Notes: a model not told the origin generated them from the letters alone. A DNA stretch of 64,000 bases from Nannobrachium achirus (GCA_963921795.1 OY997641.1:24272033-24336032); one strand, 5' to 3'; counted from the first letter of the stretch, positions 1 through 50,507 are shown. A program made the numbers and translations.

Positions 1-239
1 GTAGATCTGATATTTTTGAAAAGTCGTGAAAGTGTGTGAAAATCTTTGAATATATATATTTTTTAGCACTCGGTGCCGTGCTGTGAGCTTGTATATCTGC
101 TATTATTCAATAGTTAAAGCACAAAATAATGTGTTCCCAGTCTAAATGGGTTAAACCCCCTCCCCCTATGAAGAACATTCATGCGGGGCCCGCAGAGAAT
201 CCTTGTACCCAGGGCCCAGAATTTGGTGCGACACCCCTG
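1..239 (+). mobile_element. hAT MITE family C, 3' part, cut by the window start
   Basis: It ends in GTGCGACACCCCTG, matching the 3' end of the complete family C copy at 52394-52946. It carries right halves of the palindromic module at 1-18 and about 67-113. The 5' part lies before the window. Confidence 0.65.
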
Positions 240-907
240 GGTGGGGGTTCCTGCAGCAGTCTAAATCAGGCTGTGATTTAAAGCCGACCCCCCTCACCTG
301 GAGGCCTGGCTGAGTGCTGCTCACTCGGGGCGGACTGGCGCAGAGACAGGACAGAGAACAGGACATTTATCACCAATGATGGCTTTACGAGACAAAGCTT
401 CTGAGTCGGGGCGGGGGTGGGGGTGGAGGCGGTGGTTTGAGCTTTCATAACTCACAATAACGATATTGTTTGTTTGACATGACCTGACAGAGAAAGTGAC
501 AGTTGTCTGATGCAGATTCATGCCCTTTTTTCCTCATGTTGTCGTTGTCTTGCTAGGCTGGTTCATGACGTGCATGCATAATATTCTGTTCGGTGAGGAG
601 ATTCTACGTTAATTGTTTTGTTACTGCTTAGTTAGTTAACCAAAACTAACTAAATAACAAAAACTAAAAATGAAACGTTTGCTGAACTAGATGAAAACTA
701 CAATAATAAATACAAAACAATAACTGAAAAAACCCTGTTTACAAAACTAACTAAAACTAACTGAAATGAAAGACAAAATGCCCTTAGTTTTCATTTTTGG
801 TCATTTAAGACAATCTTTTTTTTTTTTTTTTTTTTTTTATATATTTTCTTGAGTTTTTATTACATAATACTTACCCTGGGCCTTTTCAATCCTGCACGAC
901 TTATTTG

Positions 908-1296
908 TAGGGGTGGGCAATATAATCGATATTGCAATAAATCGCGATAGTTTATTTGCCAATACTGTATCGATACTTCAGGCCGTAGTAACGCGATACT
1001 TTGAGGAAAATAAAATATCCTAAGTCCGTTCCTGACACTCCGCTGCCTCTAGATGTCGCTGTAGCTACTATAGTAGTAGCTACTTCCCCTTCCCACGGTT
1101 CAGTGAGTGAGGTCTCTTGAGAAAATGGAAAACAACTTTAGAGCATCACCTTCAGCTTTTAAAGCTGATATATCGCAATAGTATCGCAATAGTACCGTAT
1201 TGCAAAGATTCGCAATATATCGTGATACTATTACATCGTGACCCAAGTATCGTGATACGTAGTGCATCGCGAGATTCTTGCCAATATCCACCCCTA
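908..1296. mobile_element. hAT-like MITE with 8-bp target duplication
   Basis: The ends are TAGGGGTGGGCAATAT and its near-inverse ATATCCACCCCTA. Both sides are flanked by an identical 8-bp repeat, CTTATTTG (900-907 and 1297-1304), the size produced by hAT transposases. The interior is rich in ATCG-type short repeats (CGATA, ATCGTGATAC) and has no transposase. Confidence 0.8.
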
Positions 1297-1705
1297 CTTA
1301 TTTGATTTGTTTATTTGGTGCAGGATTGAAATGGGCCAAAGGAATAAAAAAACTAAAACTAACACTAAAACCAGTAAGGGGCGAGGTCGCGCTATATGGG
1401 CTTAAAGGGGACATCCAGACTAAAACACGTGCCCACCTTAATTTGCCTTTTTTCATGAATGTTCCTACCTGGTTTGGTGGATTTCTGTTATTGTTGCCCC
1501 TCTTCTGAGATCTCCCGACCCCTCCTCACAGCTAAAATGGGGCTAAATGAAACCAAAGTTCCAACATTTTTTCTTCATGAATTGTCTCTTTATAGTTCCC
1601 TGAGACCAGCCGAAGTGTTTTTAGTCCACCACATATTGACCGGGATGAGAAACGGGCTGTGTTTACTTTCCAGAGAGCTCAGGCGAGATTCTAGCATATC
1701 GCCTA

Positions 1706-1942
1706 CATGGAGACGACTGGATCATCACCTAGATGTCCATATATGGAGCTGACCTCTACATCTGATTCCCAGATGATGCCCACACCGATGACGTGACCTG
1801 AGGCGTCTTACTAGTATCGATGGTCATAAAAGGGATTCTATTAGGGTGGTTGCCACACTAATAGAAGGGCATCATCTGGGAATCAGATGTAGAGGTTAGC
1901 TCCGTATATGGAGATCTAGGTGATGATCCAGTTGTCTCCATG
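1706..1942. repeat. Imperfect inverted repeat, 76-bp arms
   Basis: The arms at 1706-1781 and 1867-1942 are inverse copies with a handful of mismatches, separated by 85 bp. Each arm carries a CCATATATGG-type core (exact at 1737). The structure may be a MITE or a rearranged piece of the CArG-core repeat family. Confidence 0.65.
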
Positions 1943-2334
1943 TATGGATATCCAGGGTTTGATCTCTGATGAGGTGATGTCACAACAATGTGATGTCACA
2001 ATGTCAACAAACAGGTCAGCAGCTATAGACATTGAGGCGTTACTCAAGTACGGACAAGATGTGACGTTTTTCATAGTTAACTGCAACCTACAGTCGCAAT
2101 AATAAAAACTGAACTAAAACTAAGCATTGTCGCTCAAATAAAAACAAATAAAACTAACTAACCCGCTCTAAAAACAAATTCAATTATTTTTCAAAACTAA
2201 AGTAAAATGAAAAATCCAAAACTATTATAACCTTGGCTCTAACGACAGCCCATTATTTGAATGGATTGCATGTGTTGTCTTGGCTGTAACGACATGTGAC
2301 TCTGGGTGGCTCTCCTCTCCCCGCTGTCGCCCAG

Positions 2335-37864
<35,530 letters not shown>

Positions 37865-38655
37865 CCAAGGCATGTCCCGGTAAGAGGAGACTCTCTCCCC
37901 AGTCTGTGGCCAGAGCTGGCTTAGTTCTCTCCCAGAGCCCCTCCTGGGTGAGGGGCTGCTCGGAAGGCAGTGGCCTCTGTTGGAAGCAGCATTCAGAGAA
38001 GCAGAGAAACCTGTGGTGCAAAGCATCCAAACGGCCTGAAGGCTAGACTGAGAACGGATCCGTGGTGTCACGGATGGAGAGTACGTTATCACCAGGGAGA
38101 ACAAGTTATCACCAGGTAGAATGTGCTCAAGGGACACTCTGAAAGTAACTTAGTAACTCTGCTTCCTGAACTCTGAGCTATAGGCCTCAGTTGCAGCGGT
38201 GCAAAATTCCCACATAAACTGTCAGACAAAATGTTTAATGTGGTGATGCATCTCAGGGAAATGCATGATCGTAAACTTCTTTCTTGTGGGTTTGAAGCTG
38301 CTTTTCGGCTGAAAGGTTTACATGGGTGCATTAGGACTATCTGTCTTTATAAACATAAAGCATAAAGGCCAAATGCGTAATACAATGGATCATTTAGATG
38401 AGTAATGAAAATCCAGAGTATTCAAAAATGACAGCCTTGATAAAAATGTTGCAATGCTTGACTGAAACTGAAAGTTTCATGCTTACTGGTGTAATGACTC
38501 AGTGTTGTGTATACATAGATCATTGTGCAGTTTGATATTTGTTCTAGATGCACCCAAAGCCATTTACTGTATGTAGAGATGTACTATTTTCCATGTCCTG
38601 TATTGAATATATTTGTACATAAGTGTTGTTTAATAAAATACAAATGAAACAGCTG
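37865..38655 (+). other. mgat5b: mgat5b 3' untranslated region
   Basis: This stretch follows the mgat5b stop and has no coding signal. A canonical AATAAA lies at 38632-38637, about 770 nt after the stop; the cleavage site would be near 38650. No repeat insertion is apparent, in contrast to the introns. Confidence 0.6.
38632..38637 (+). terminator. mgat5b: Poly(A) signal of mgat5b
   Basis: AATAAA on the plus strand is the first canonical signal at a plausible distance downstream of the mgat5b stop. Confidence 0.6.
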
Positions 38656-39269
38656 GTTATAATACTCTTTGTATCATGGCATTTGTTAGAGAGTGTAATG
38701 TGTTGCCTTCAAAAAGTAGAAAAAGACAATTAAATTGTAGGCTGACATCCATCTTTTTTTGGTCAATTTCACAAAGCCAAATTGAGGGAAATATTCTAAT
38801 TACTTTTTATCGCAGTGGGTGATTAATCTGCAGCTACTGCTGGCGCTGATTCATTTAGTTCATTAATCAGTATTTAAATACCCAGATGACAGTTGTGATT
38901 TAATTTCTTAACTTGCGGATGACAGTCTCTTCTGGCTCAGTTCAATAGCATAATATTTCACAACTCCGCTGAAACATCATTCTGTGTCTAGCCAGATAAA
39001 CCCCCACGCAGTCTGCTTTACTGGTCTGGACTGGTGGTGTCCAGAGGGATAACCTAACTGACAGAGGGCTGTTCAATGCTTTACTGGTCATTTAGACCAG
39101 TGATTCACAATCGCAAATGGAGAAAGCCTATTTTGTTGAAAGCAAAGCGAGAGTTGGTTTGCCTAGAAAAGAAAAGGCTATCATAAACCACAGACAGATT
39201 ATTCACACATTATGTCTGAAGAGATATTTTACTACATTGCGGCCCTTGTGCTGTTTTGTAATGGAAATC

Positions 39270-39279
39270 TTATCTCTCG

Positions 39280-39338
<59 letters not shown>
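39270..39338. repeat. (CT)n(AC)n compound microsatellite
   Basis: CT repeats to about 39293 pass directly into AC repeats to 39338. Confidence 0.95.
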
Positions 39339-39340
<2 letters not shown>

Positions 39341-42007
39341 ATTTTTTATTATATTTTTTTTATTAGAAACTTTTGATTTCTGTTGTGCAACTATTATGCG
39401 AATGTGTTGGACCCCCAGTTTTATATGCATTAGACCATGGACCCCCATTTGATAAAACATGCTTTACCCCAATCTACATTGTGAAATCATTAGTGGTCCA
39501 TTTGGCCACTGGTGGCCACTGGACCTTGTTGTTGAGAAACAGTGATTTAAAGGACTGTTGTATTGAGCACAACCAAATAATGAGACCATAGTTCAGGCAG
39601 CAACTGTGTAAACAGTAGTGGATTGAAAACTTTTCAGTGCTCCACTACAGTATATTAATCCAGCAATAGTCCCAGCACATCCCTCTGTTTGTTAGACAAC
39701 ATGAACATCCGGTGAGGTTTATTCCGAGTTCAAGCCATTAAAAACAAACTCCATGTCATGTGAGTTCATCGAAACTTTTTCTTTTCTCTCTTTCCGTCTG
39801 ACTTTTCTTTTCCCTCTGGTCTGCAGGTGTTCTAAATTAAGATTTCAGTGGCATGTTGTGTGGACTGTATGCGTCTCTCCCAGCAGGCAACGGCTCCAGT
39901 ATCGCGATGACAGAGAGAGGGAAATACTGTAGAAATGAAAAGCTGAGCCTGAGGGATGTCTACCAGCAGAGTTGCAAAGTCTCACAGCTCCCATTTATTA
40001 AAATGGTAAGTTCTCCCCACAGAGAGCAATACAACCAAAACCAGCCTGCACATATTCTGATGGACCTCAGTGGCTTAGTAATTGTGATATGATTTTTGTG
40101 TGTGTGCGTGTGTGTGCGTGCGTGCGTGCGTGCGTGTGTGTGTGTAGGCCTACGCGTGCATGCCTTTGTGAGTGTGAGTGCGCATGTGTGTCTGCTCAAT
40201 TACTCAACACAAGGCCATGAAGATTTAAACCTTCAGTACAATCCATAGGTGTGGATACAAAGTCAAACAATACTATATATTTTGCTTGTTTGCATAACGA
40301 TATAGTAGATTGCAAATTAAAATTGATTCTTCGATGCAGTTACTATATCGTTACACCTCTAATCCATACGGTTTATGTCCAATGTCTCCCTCTTCAAACA
40401 GAGGTAATTGCAACAATTTCTGAAATACAATAAAGATAGCTTTGGCCCTGTCTTGGCCAGGACTCACTTGTAAAAGTGTTTTCAACCTCACTGCAATGTC
40501 CTTGTTAATGCACATGAACTCATGAATCCTAGTATAGTTATTCTGGGTATGTCATAATAGGTGAACATTTGATCAAAAATACCAGATCTACAAGTTCACA
40601 GCACGTCTGCCATGTCACGTTGCAGACTTTTTTTTGACAAAAAGAGTTGGTGTAGACTTTAGAGGTAGAGAATCGCACTTGTGCGAAGTGAGCGGTGCTC
40701 ACCTCGCATGGTATCAAACAAGACACATAGAGCATATCTCGTATGGGCCGTTCTGTCTGCGACGTTCGTTATCTCCATACATTACATGGAGTTTCGTGCT
40801 CATTCCGTGCTCCTACCTTCCGTGCTCCTACACACAAAGCCAGACGTAGGAGCGGTTAGCACTGCTCAAAAAGGTAGGGGACCAATTTTAGACCCCTATG
40901 GGACACCAGTCAATGAATAGGGTAAGGGTATATGTGGTTATATACTGTATACATATATGTCTAGGCATGCATCCAATTTAGATTTTATCCTCTATTAGGC
41001 TAGGCACTAGCTAAGGTGGAGGTTTGATATGCGTGGACTTCATGGAATGCAAACTATTATCAGGATTTGAATTTGAATATTCCGAGTTATTTTGGACCAC
41101 CAGATTGACTTGTCTGGGCCATGCCCAGAATGGTTGCTGTGTCACTTGAGTCATTATCCTCCTGGCTGCTGCTCCACTGAAGGTGAAACCCTGCACTATG
41201 ATAAGAGGTTTTTAATGAGACATCCTCAAAAGGCAGAAATGGAAATTTTTCAGTCTCATTTAATGATGGTGTCGCCTATTCCATTGTCACCTAAGACTGA
41301 TAGAAACTAGACGGTGGTTTTGAGATGAGCCCATTTATATTCTCTTTTTAATCTCTCAGACGATATTGAAAGGAGGCTTTGAACATTTTTGAACCACAGG
41401 TCTTGCCTCATTTTTTATGTTGAGCAGATGAAAAAAGTTGCATAGTAATCAGCAAGGTCTTTATATGGATGTATTTACATTGCTTATTGAAGTTTTCTTC
41501 TCCTTTGAAGTTAAAGCTACAGTGATGTGCCCAGAATGAAACGGCAATTCTATTCAACTACTTTTAATTTAAAACGATGCACCACATTCCTGCCGGAAAC
41601 GGATTATAACATTAAGGGGATTAGTACAACTCTACAAAGCTCAGTTTCTCATGTCTTATAAGCAGCTGGCTCAGATGGCAACCGATGGTTCTCTTATTAG
41701 AATCGAGAGATTCTAGCTTTGTCTGTGTGGACTTTGCAAATGTGAATCATACTAGTGATGTCACTTCAAGCTCAGTAGCCTGGGGTCTCTGTGTGTCCAT
41801 TGGGCTTCCTGAGGTCTCAGTGTCTCAGATGTGACGCTGTTTGGTGACAAAGTGAGCTAGGGTGGAAGAGCAGTCTATTACGGATGTGATTTATCTCATA
41901 AGCTGCAGAGCATCTCTGCTGGCCAGGAGATAACAGGATTACACAGCACAGTCCCACAGGGCGACTTGTGTGGCTGCGAGTGTCTAACCCACCCACCTCA
42001 AGTAACA

Positions 42008-42021
42008 GTGTGTGTGTGTGT

Positions 42022-42076
<55 letters not shown>
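42008..42076. repeat. (TG)n(CT)n compound microsatellite
   Basis: TG to about 42024, then a CT run to 42076. Confidence 0.95.
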
Positions 42077-42079
<3 letters not shown>

Positions 42080-42334
42080 AAACAACACTTTTGTGGATCA
42101 AGGAGCAGTATAAAACATGGGCATAAAGGTCACAGGACTCATGGATTTGTCTAAATACCTTTCAGATGAAGTTGCCTGTCTTAGTCCAAAGCAATGTATA
42201 CATTCCATGACAGGTTTATCACATATGCTGTTCTAATGTGATGCATATAATGAATTAACTATTGAGGGCATGCCCATGCACAAACTGTTTCATGTCGCTA
42301 CAGGTTTCACTACACACAGTATTCCAGTATAGCA

Positions 42335-42358
42335 GGGTTAGGGTTAGGGTTAGGGTGG
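42335..42358. repeat. Short interstitial telomere-type repeat
   Basis: Four GGG runs separated by TTA (GGGTTAGGGTTAGGGTTAGG, then GTGGGC). It is compatible with a G-quadruplex on the plus strand. Confidence 0.85.
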
Positions 42359-42718
42359 GCGGAGGGGACTAATAAGCCGACTTAAAAACACAACAAGGTT
42401 GAGCTTGGGGCTATAACCCAGCCCATGAAGACCTACTGTATATGCTACATAAACTGCAAAAATAGCGAGCCTGGTCAAAGAGAATTCTTTTTAGAAGAGC
42501 CCATTTTGTGTGCTGGTTAAGCCTCTGGCAACGCCAACTCGCTGAACAATCTACTGACTACAAAGGCAAAGGAAAATCATGATAGGCATCTGGAACATCA
42601 GAACCCTCAGTAAATCAACTCAAGTGTCTAACAAACCCACGATTGTATACGGTATATTCTAAATTGATGATTGATCTTGAAAAGCCCCTCTGCTGGATGC
42701 TTAATCTCTAAAATTGGA

Positions 42719-43149
42719 GTGAAAGGCTGATGTTCTTTTTGTCCAAAGTGACTATATTTTCTGTTTAACTGAACCCATTGAACTGAATCCATTTTAACCA
42801 TAGATTTATCTTTGTTCTGGTGACTCATACTGTACTCCTAATACGTGAGCTGGCAGTGTTTTTTAAATCACCTTTTTCATTTATTTGTAATAATTATTTT
42901 GAAAAAAAATAATAATATATATATACAATAGAATAATAATAAATGAAAAAGGTTGACTATCTGGCCAGTTATATCAGACCAGTTACCCATTTATGGAGAC
43001 CCCTGGTATACCCATATTTGGAGAACCATGTACTGTATATGGAGATATGCTGTGAGAGCCCAAACATGCTTACTCAGTTATTCGTTATGTGAAAGGCTGA
43101 TGTTCTTTTTGTCCAAAGTGACTATATTTCTGTTTAACTGAACCCATTG
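42719..43149 (+). repeat. Family E repeat flanked by 61-bp direct repeats
   Basis: GTGAAAGGCTGATGTTC and the following 45 bp occur at 42719-42780 and 43089-43149, differing by one T. Between them lies a segment of about 300 bp that recurs at 46438-46728. The direct repeats could be a terminal duplication or a slippage product. Confidence 0.7.
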
Positions 43150-43379
43150 TACACACAATGAAAAAGACATAAATTAGATGTTTTGAAGTTGCTGTAGGGT
43201 GAAGCAGTATATTATGTATTCTATATTACATTGAAATTGGGACAGAAATACAGTCTGAATGCACAGCAGGAGGCAGCTGGTTCATTCAATGTCTCCTATT
43301 CCCCAGGGCTGTTTCAATGTTCCAGGAACACAGTGTACAGGACCAGTTGGCTGTCTGAGGCTTCCCACAGACAGTCAGG

Positions 43380-43610
43380 CACTAAGTTGAGTGAGAGTTG
43401 TGTGGGGGAGGCGGGGGGCAGAGACAGCGCAATGCATTCCGGATGGAAGTCTAGTGGTTTGAAGTCTAGTGAGAGTCCTGTGGTTGCACAGAGCACCATC
43501 CAACAAGCACACAACACGCACTAGACTTCAAACCACTAGACTTCCATCCGGAATGCATTGTGCTGTCTCTGCCCCCCGCCTCCCCCACACAACTCTCACT
43601 CAACTTAGTG
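43380..43610. repeat. Near-perfect inverted repeat, 92-bp arms
   Basis: The arms at 43380-43471 and 43519-43610 are exact inverses apart from about one base (GCGCAATG versus GCACAATG), around a 47-bp spacer. The arms include GTGTGGGGGAGGCGGGGGGC. A TG-rich microsatellite begins 28 bp downstream. Confidence 0.9.
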
Positions 43611-43637
43611 CGTTCCAGTGTGAGTGCAGCCTGAGTT

Positions 43638-43639
<2 letters not shown>

Positions 43640-43677
<38 letters not shown>

Positions 43678-43714
43678 GTGCGTGTGTGCGTGTGTGCGTG
43701 TGTGCGTGTGTGTG

Positions 43715-43752
<38 letters not shown>
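43640..43752. repeat. (TG)n / (TGCG)n microsatellite
   Basis: A TG run becomes TGCGTG and then CGTG repeats. It is the left flank of the family C MITE at 43753. Confidence 0.9.
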
Positions 43753-45688
<1,936 letters not shown>

Positions 45689-46437
45689 CGTGCGCATGTG
45701 AGTATATAGTATAAAATATATATTATTTTATGTGTGTGTGGGTTATACTTATATTTGTACTTTTTGCATGTACGACGTTACGTGATACATACAGTAGAGT
45801 ATAGTTGCATCTGGCTGTGTACAGTACCCTGCAGTCACCCCGTGGTCGTGTGCGTTCCCTTCTCTGCAGTATAGTGTGAATTAGCGGGAGACACTGGACG
45901 TGACGCAGCATGATTCATGGTGCAGCAGAGAGAGAGGCCACACTGACTATGATTAATCACCCCCCCTCTCTCCGCTCCGCAGGGGCCAGGGCCCCGTCTC
46001 TTGTCCCTTCGACCCCCCCTCCTTGCCGGTAGCCTGATGCCCTCTTGACTCCCCTTATCTGTTCTCTTCCCCCGTGTCTTCGTTTCCCTCCCCTGCCCCT
46101 CTTTTAGTTATTACTTTAGTTCTGGTTCTTTCCCGGTTTCCCAGGAGTTCCTGCCCCCCCCCCCCTCCCCCCCCGCCTTCTCCACCTCTCTTCTGGTCGT
46201 TGTGTAGTCGCTACGCCTTCGTCCCGAATCATGGAGGAGATTACACTCTTACACTGCAGCAGTTAAAGGGATATTTCGCTTTCAAAATCACTTTTTTTTT
46301 ATTTTATCGTCTAATCAGGCTTTTGGGAACACCCCATACAGTTTTTAAGTTGCTTGATTCAGTAATTAGATATTTGATATTCATTATATCAGACACATCT
46401 CCCTCCTTTACAAACCCATTGTAACTTCAAACTCCAC

Positions 46438-47060
46438 TTTAACCATAGATTCATCTTTGTTCTGGTGACTCATACTGTACTCCTAATACGTGAGCTGGCT
46501 GTGTTTTTTCAATCACTTTTTTCATTTCTTTTTAATAATTCTTTTGGAAAATGAAAAAAATACAATAGAATAATAATAAATGAAAAAAGTTGACCATCTG
46601 GCCAGTGATATCGGACCAGTTACCCATATATGGAGAACCCTGGTACCCATATATGGAGAACCATACTGTATATGGAGATTTGCTGTGAGAGCACAAACAT
46701 GCTTACTCAGTTATTCATTATGTGAAAGTCCTATGACGTCTATGACATCTGACATCATACATACAATCCCTTTTATGCCCATACATGGAGATCCCGGTCT
46801 GTAGAACCAGCCACACAGATATGGGCTGTCTTGGCCATCTGTCTTGGCCATATATGGATTCTGTTAGTGTGGTACAGTATGTGGCCGATGTGGCCTCCAT
46901 ATATGGGGCGATCCCATATGAAGTCCTAGATATGGGCTTAATATTGATGACACCAGGCAACTCCATATATGGGCATAAAAGGGATTCTGTTTGTGTGGTT
47001 CCCCTTACAGTCATGTCAGAGAGCGTGATGTCAGAGCGGTAAACCTATTCTGTTAGAGTG
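46438..47060. repeat. Family E copy followed by CArG-core repeats
   Basis: 46438-46728 repeats the family E segment of 42790-43095. Exact CCATATATGG cores occur at 46624, 46647, 46848, 46897 and 46963, with CCCTTTTATGCCC phrases. Confidence 0.7.
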
Positions 47061-47115
47061 GTTCCCCTGACATCACAGTGAAATTTTAAGGAAACAAACT
47101 TCAGAAAACGTTTGG

Positions 47116-47384
47116 TCATGAATGTGTTACTAGTTGTCATTAGAAACACATCCATGTCTTGGTCGTCCCACACAAGCCATCACAATCTCATAAATCATGT
47201 TTTGGGGTGAACATTCGGCACAAGTGCCAATCAAAGTCACTGTACTGGCCAATCACAGTGCATCTTTTCCGGGACTTGGCAAAACACATAAAAGCATAAC
47301 ATCTGTTTAGCAGAGTCTGATGGCTTGTGTGGGACCACGATGGCATGGATGTGTTTGTAATGACAACTAGTAACACATTCATGA
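47116..47384. repeat. Inverted repeat, 67-bp arms
   Basis: The arms at 47116-47182 and 47318-47384 (TCATGAATGTGTTACTAG and its inverse) agree except for a few bases, around a 135-bp centre. It looks like a small MITE; no target duplication was fixed. Confidence 0.75.
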
Positions 47385-47399
47385 AAAAGAAAATCACTT

Positions 47400-49700
47400 T
47401 TGACCGCAACAAATAGTGTAAAAGCGATATATTCCTATAGGCTCCACTCTATGCTTTGAGAGCTGCTGGGTTCTGCTGGGGAAACTGGACAACAGGGGCA
47501 TTTCTGCCTAATAGACCCCATGGACAGTCTTTTGCGATCAATATAAGTAGGAAAATGAGCCTAGAAGTGATTTAGGGAGGAGTTTAACCGAAAGATCAAT
47601 CTATGCAAAGTTGAAGGAAAGGTCATTCAAATGTTAAGCATTCATCCCTCATGGAGGGTGAATGCTCTAAGCAAGTTTCAATCTGCCCACTTGATTTTGA
47701 GATGGCTTGTTTCAAGTGGACATTTTGGCCTAAGGGTGTCATGATGGTGTCTGTCACTGTCATTCCTTCGTCCTCCTGAGGGTGTGTGGGCATCCTTGTC
47801 CTGTCAGTCTCCTGGGTGTGTCTTAGATCTCTGGAAGGCCTCATGTCTGCTATACTTTATTCCCAGATCCAGTAGATGTCCCCAGTGTGTATTCCTCATG
47901 CAGCCTCTACTCCCCTTCCCAATGGTCTCCATTTCCAGGACCCCCATTGTGATCTACATTAGCCCACCGACCCCCATTGATGCATTGTTTGACCTCTGGG
48001 ACCCCACTATAAAATCCAGTGTTATAATTTAACCCTGGAGACTAGTGAGACTAGAGCCTATATGCAGCCACCAAAATCAAGAGAGGTCATCCCTGGGGGT
48101 TGAAAAAAGCTCACTTGCGTGCTTGTAGATCTGATATTTTCAGCAAATGTTCTCCCCGGCATAGGGATGCCAGCTAGGGTTCAGGTTTAAAGCCCCACCG
48201 CTACAGTAGCAAGCTAAAAAAGACCCATAAGTCCATTCCTATACTCTGCGAGATAAATTGACACAGTACTTTGCACTGCACAGGTCGATGCAACTGCCCA
48301 CTGGAGATCAACTTTAGTTTACCACAGCATCCTGGCTGCACTCGCCTCTCCGTGGGTGATGGAGAGCAGAGTACCACTGCATCCCACATTGATTAATGCA
48401 TACTGGTTTTCAGTCCCAACCGCCCATCTCACTCGAGTCTGTTTTACCTGCACGCACACGCCTTCGCACATAACACAAAAGGTATTGTATCTGCGATCTC
48501 TCACTCTAACATAAGCCTTTACTTTAACATAAGCCTTTGCTTAATGTCTGATATGTCTAAAGTAGATGCAGAAAGGAAGAAATATTAAGCCATTTAAGCG
48601 GCCGCTTTTCGTGAGGCAGGGTGCAGCACTCTAAGTGATGGGCGACTGGGGAAGTAGTTCGTGCAAAAGTGTGTGCGACGAACGACGTGGTGGAGATTGG
48701 ATTATGGTAGATGGGGCTTGAGGCAGCCGAGGAAATGCGAAAGGCACTAAACTTGATGGAAGAAATGATAGCATTCTCTCAACCACTCATGTCATCCTAC
48801 TCTCTCTCCATCTTTCGCTCCCTTGACTTCTAGACTCCAGCACAAACCAAAGAATTTGTACTTCTCCCTCTACCCTCACAGATAAGTCATTGCTGTTGTT
48901 TTTCAGACTTTTATCCTGTTAGAAAAGTTAGCCTTTCTCCTCGACTCATGCGCCTGCAAGGGATGTGATTAATCCAGATTTTGTACCACAAATTGTTTCG
49001 TGCATTTAGTAATTGCAATTTCATGCTGATTATGGAAATTAATTGGATCGTGTGAGTATTTGGGTGTGGCAACTGGTTATTATCCTGAAATGCTTTTTGG
49101 CAAGTACAAAACTCTCCAGTCAATTAGGCCAGAATGGGAACAGAATACAGACATTTGTGAATGCTTATTTAGAAATGCCTAATTAGAAAAAGGAAAAAGG
49201 ATGAAGAGCAGCTTTAACTTCACTGAAGTAATATTATATCTGTTTAAATTATTTTAGTTCTAATTTGTGAAACAATTGTTTCTAAGTACTGTATGGTCGA
49301 TAGTAACTATACTCATAGATCCTGCTTTGTGACTTTGTGGCATTGCAGGAATTTATGCAACACGTGTGAAATGTTTTACGACCTGTTCTGCTTAACACTC
49401 ATTTAAGATGTGCAGTGCAATCTCTATTGGATTCCACTTGAGGAAATGCATGCTAAGCTTCAGTGAGAGAACTCTGTTGGTGCGTGATAAGTCTCTCCTG
49501 TCTCTGAGTTAAATTGGCATAATTTAAAACAAAAGCACTGGCAAAACAGGTAGGCATGAGGGGCAGGCTATAAGCACACAGCATACCAACCCTGACATCC
49601 CAAATCTGCTGTCTTGCCGAGTCATAAAGTCTTTAGTAAGTGGTTAGAAAAGCTGGTAAACATATACTTGTAATGGAGAGCCCTTCCGTTACCCTAAGCA
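47400..49700. other. Intergenic, nothing recognised
   Basis: There is no convincing coding frame. A right half of the palindromic module lies at 48118-48140. The remainder looks like single-copy AT-rich DNA. Confidence 0.5.
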
Positions 49701-49712
49701 CGGACTCTTTAA

Positions 49713-50155
49713 CACATTGACCGCCATTTTAACATACCTCCGTACTCCCACCTGCCATTCGTCTCCATAGACTTCCATGTAATTGGGTGTGCACGGATCA
49801 TGCACACCCATGCCTAGATAATGCACCACGTGTGTCCACATTGCTCACAGCTTTCAAACAAAAAAATCAGAATGGAAATCCGTTCAGGCATTCATGAGAT
49901 AACAGCCACTATGTTTAACAAAGATGGCTGCCAAAATGGCTGCCATGCTTGAAAGATGGGGTTGCTATGGGGGTTAAACATGCAATTTCGCGATTGCTAT
50001 CATGCCTACTCCATTTTTGGGGGTCAAATTTTTTTTTTGAAAAAACATTTTTTTGAATTTTTTTTTTTTTTTTTTTTTAATTCTCGGGACTATCGGGCCT
50101 GGCGGGGAAAGACATTGGAATAATCTCGGGACTATCGGGCCTGGCAGGGAATGAG
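49713..50155. mobile_element. piggyBac-type MITE with TTAA on both sides
   Basis: TTAA 49709-49712 and 50156-50159 flank it. The ends CACATTGACCGCC and GGCAGGGAATGAG are imperfect inverses. A T/A tract near 50026-50080 and the doubled phrase CTCGGGACTATCGGGCCTGG lie at its right side. Non-coding. Confidence 0.6.
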
Positions 50156-50507
50156 TTAATAGCAATATTTGCAGAGACAATTCTTTTGCACAGACTCTTT
50201 TTTTTCATACAGTAGGGACATGCAAAGCCAGATATATAGGAGTGGCTAGCAAATAGAAGTAGTAATAGAAATAGAAGTGGCTAGAAATAAGTATCACGTA
50301 ATTACATGATGTGTATCACGTTCCTAAGGGATAAAAAGGGGGAAATGTAATAATATGATACTATCACGTTATAACAGATGTGAGGCAAAGAAGAGAGTGC
50401 AGGCAGCAGCGAACGGATGGAGGAAAGTGTCAGGAGTGATTTGTGACAGAAGGGTACCAGCGAGAACAATGCGAGGGAAGGTGTATAAGACGGTAGTGAG
50501 ACCAGTT

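Larger units (their letters stand above)
1..2334. other. mgat5b intron upstream of exon a (partial)
   Basis: This intronic stretch has no coding exon that I can recognise. It holds the end of a hAT family C MITE (1-239), an A-rich run of ACTAAA-like repeats (630-800), a T tract (818-838), a hAT MITE (908-1296) and a 76-bp imperfect inverted repeat (1706-1942). Confidence 0.6.
38656..42300. other. Intergenic, no gene recognised
   Basis: Contents: (CT)n(AC)n at 39270-39338, (TG/CG)n at 40097-40146, a partial palindromic module at about 40574-40625, a repeat at 40640-40870 shared with 53620-53850 and 54630-54760, and (TG)n(CT)n at 42008-42076. A short open frame ending at a donor-like ATGGTAAGT (39853-40005) is unsupported. 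Confidence 0.5.

Noticed and set aside
39853-40005. Possible extra exon ending in ATGGTAAGT
   Set aside because: It lies beyond the mgat5b stop and poly(A) signal, has no recognisable protein, and no partner exon was found.
46074-46424. 116-codon plus-strand frame
   Set aside because: It starts in a C-rich tract (proline run) and passes into repeat sequence; no homology recognised.
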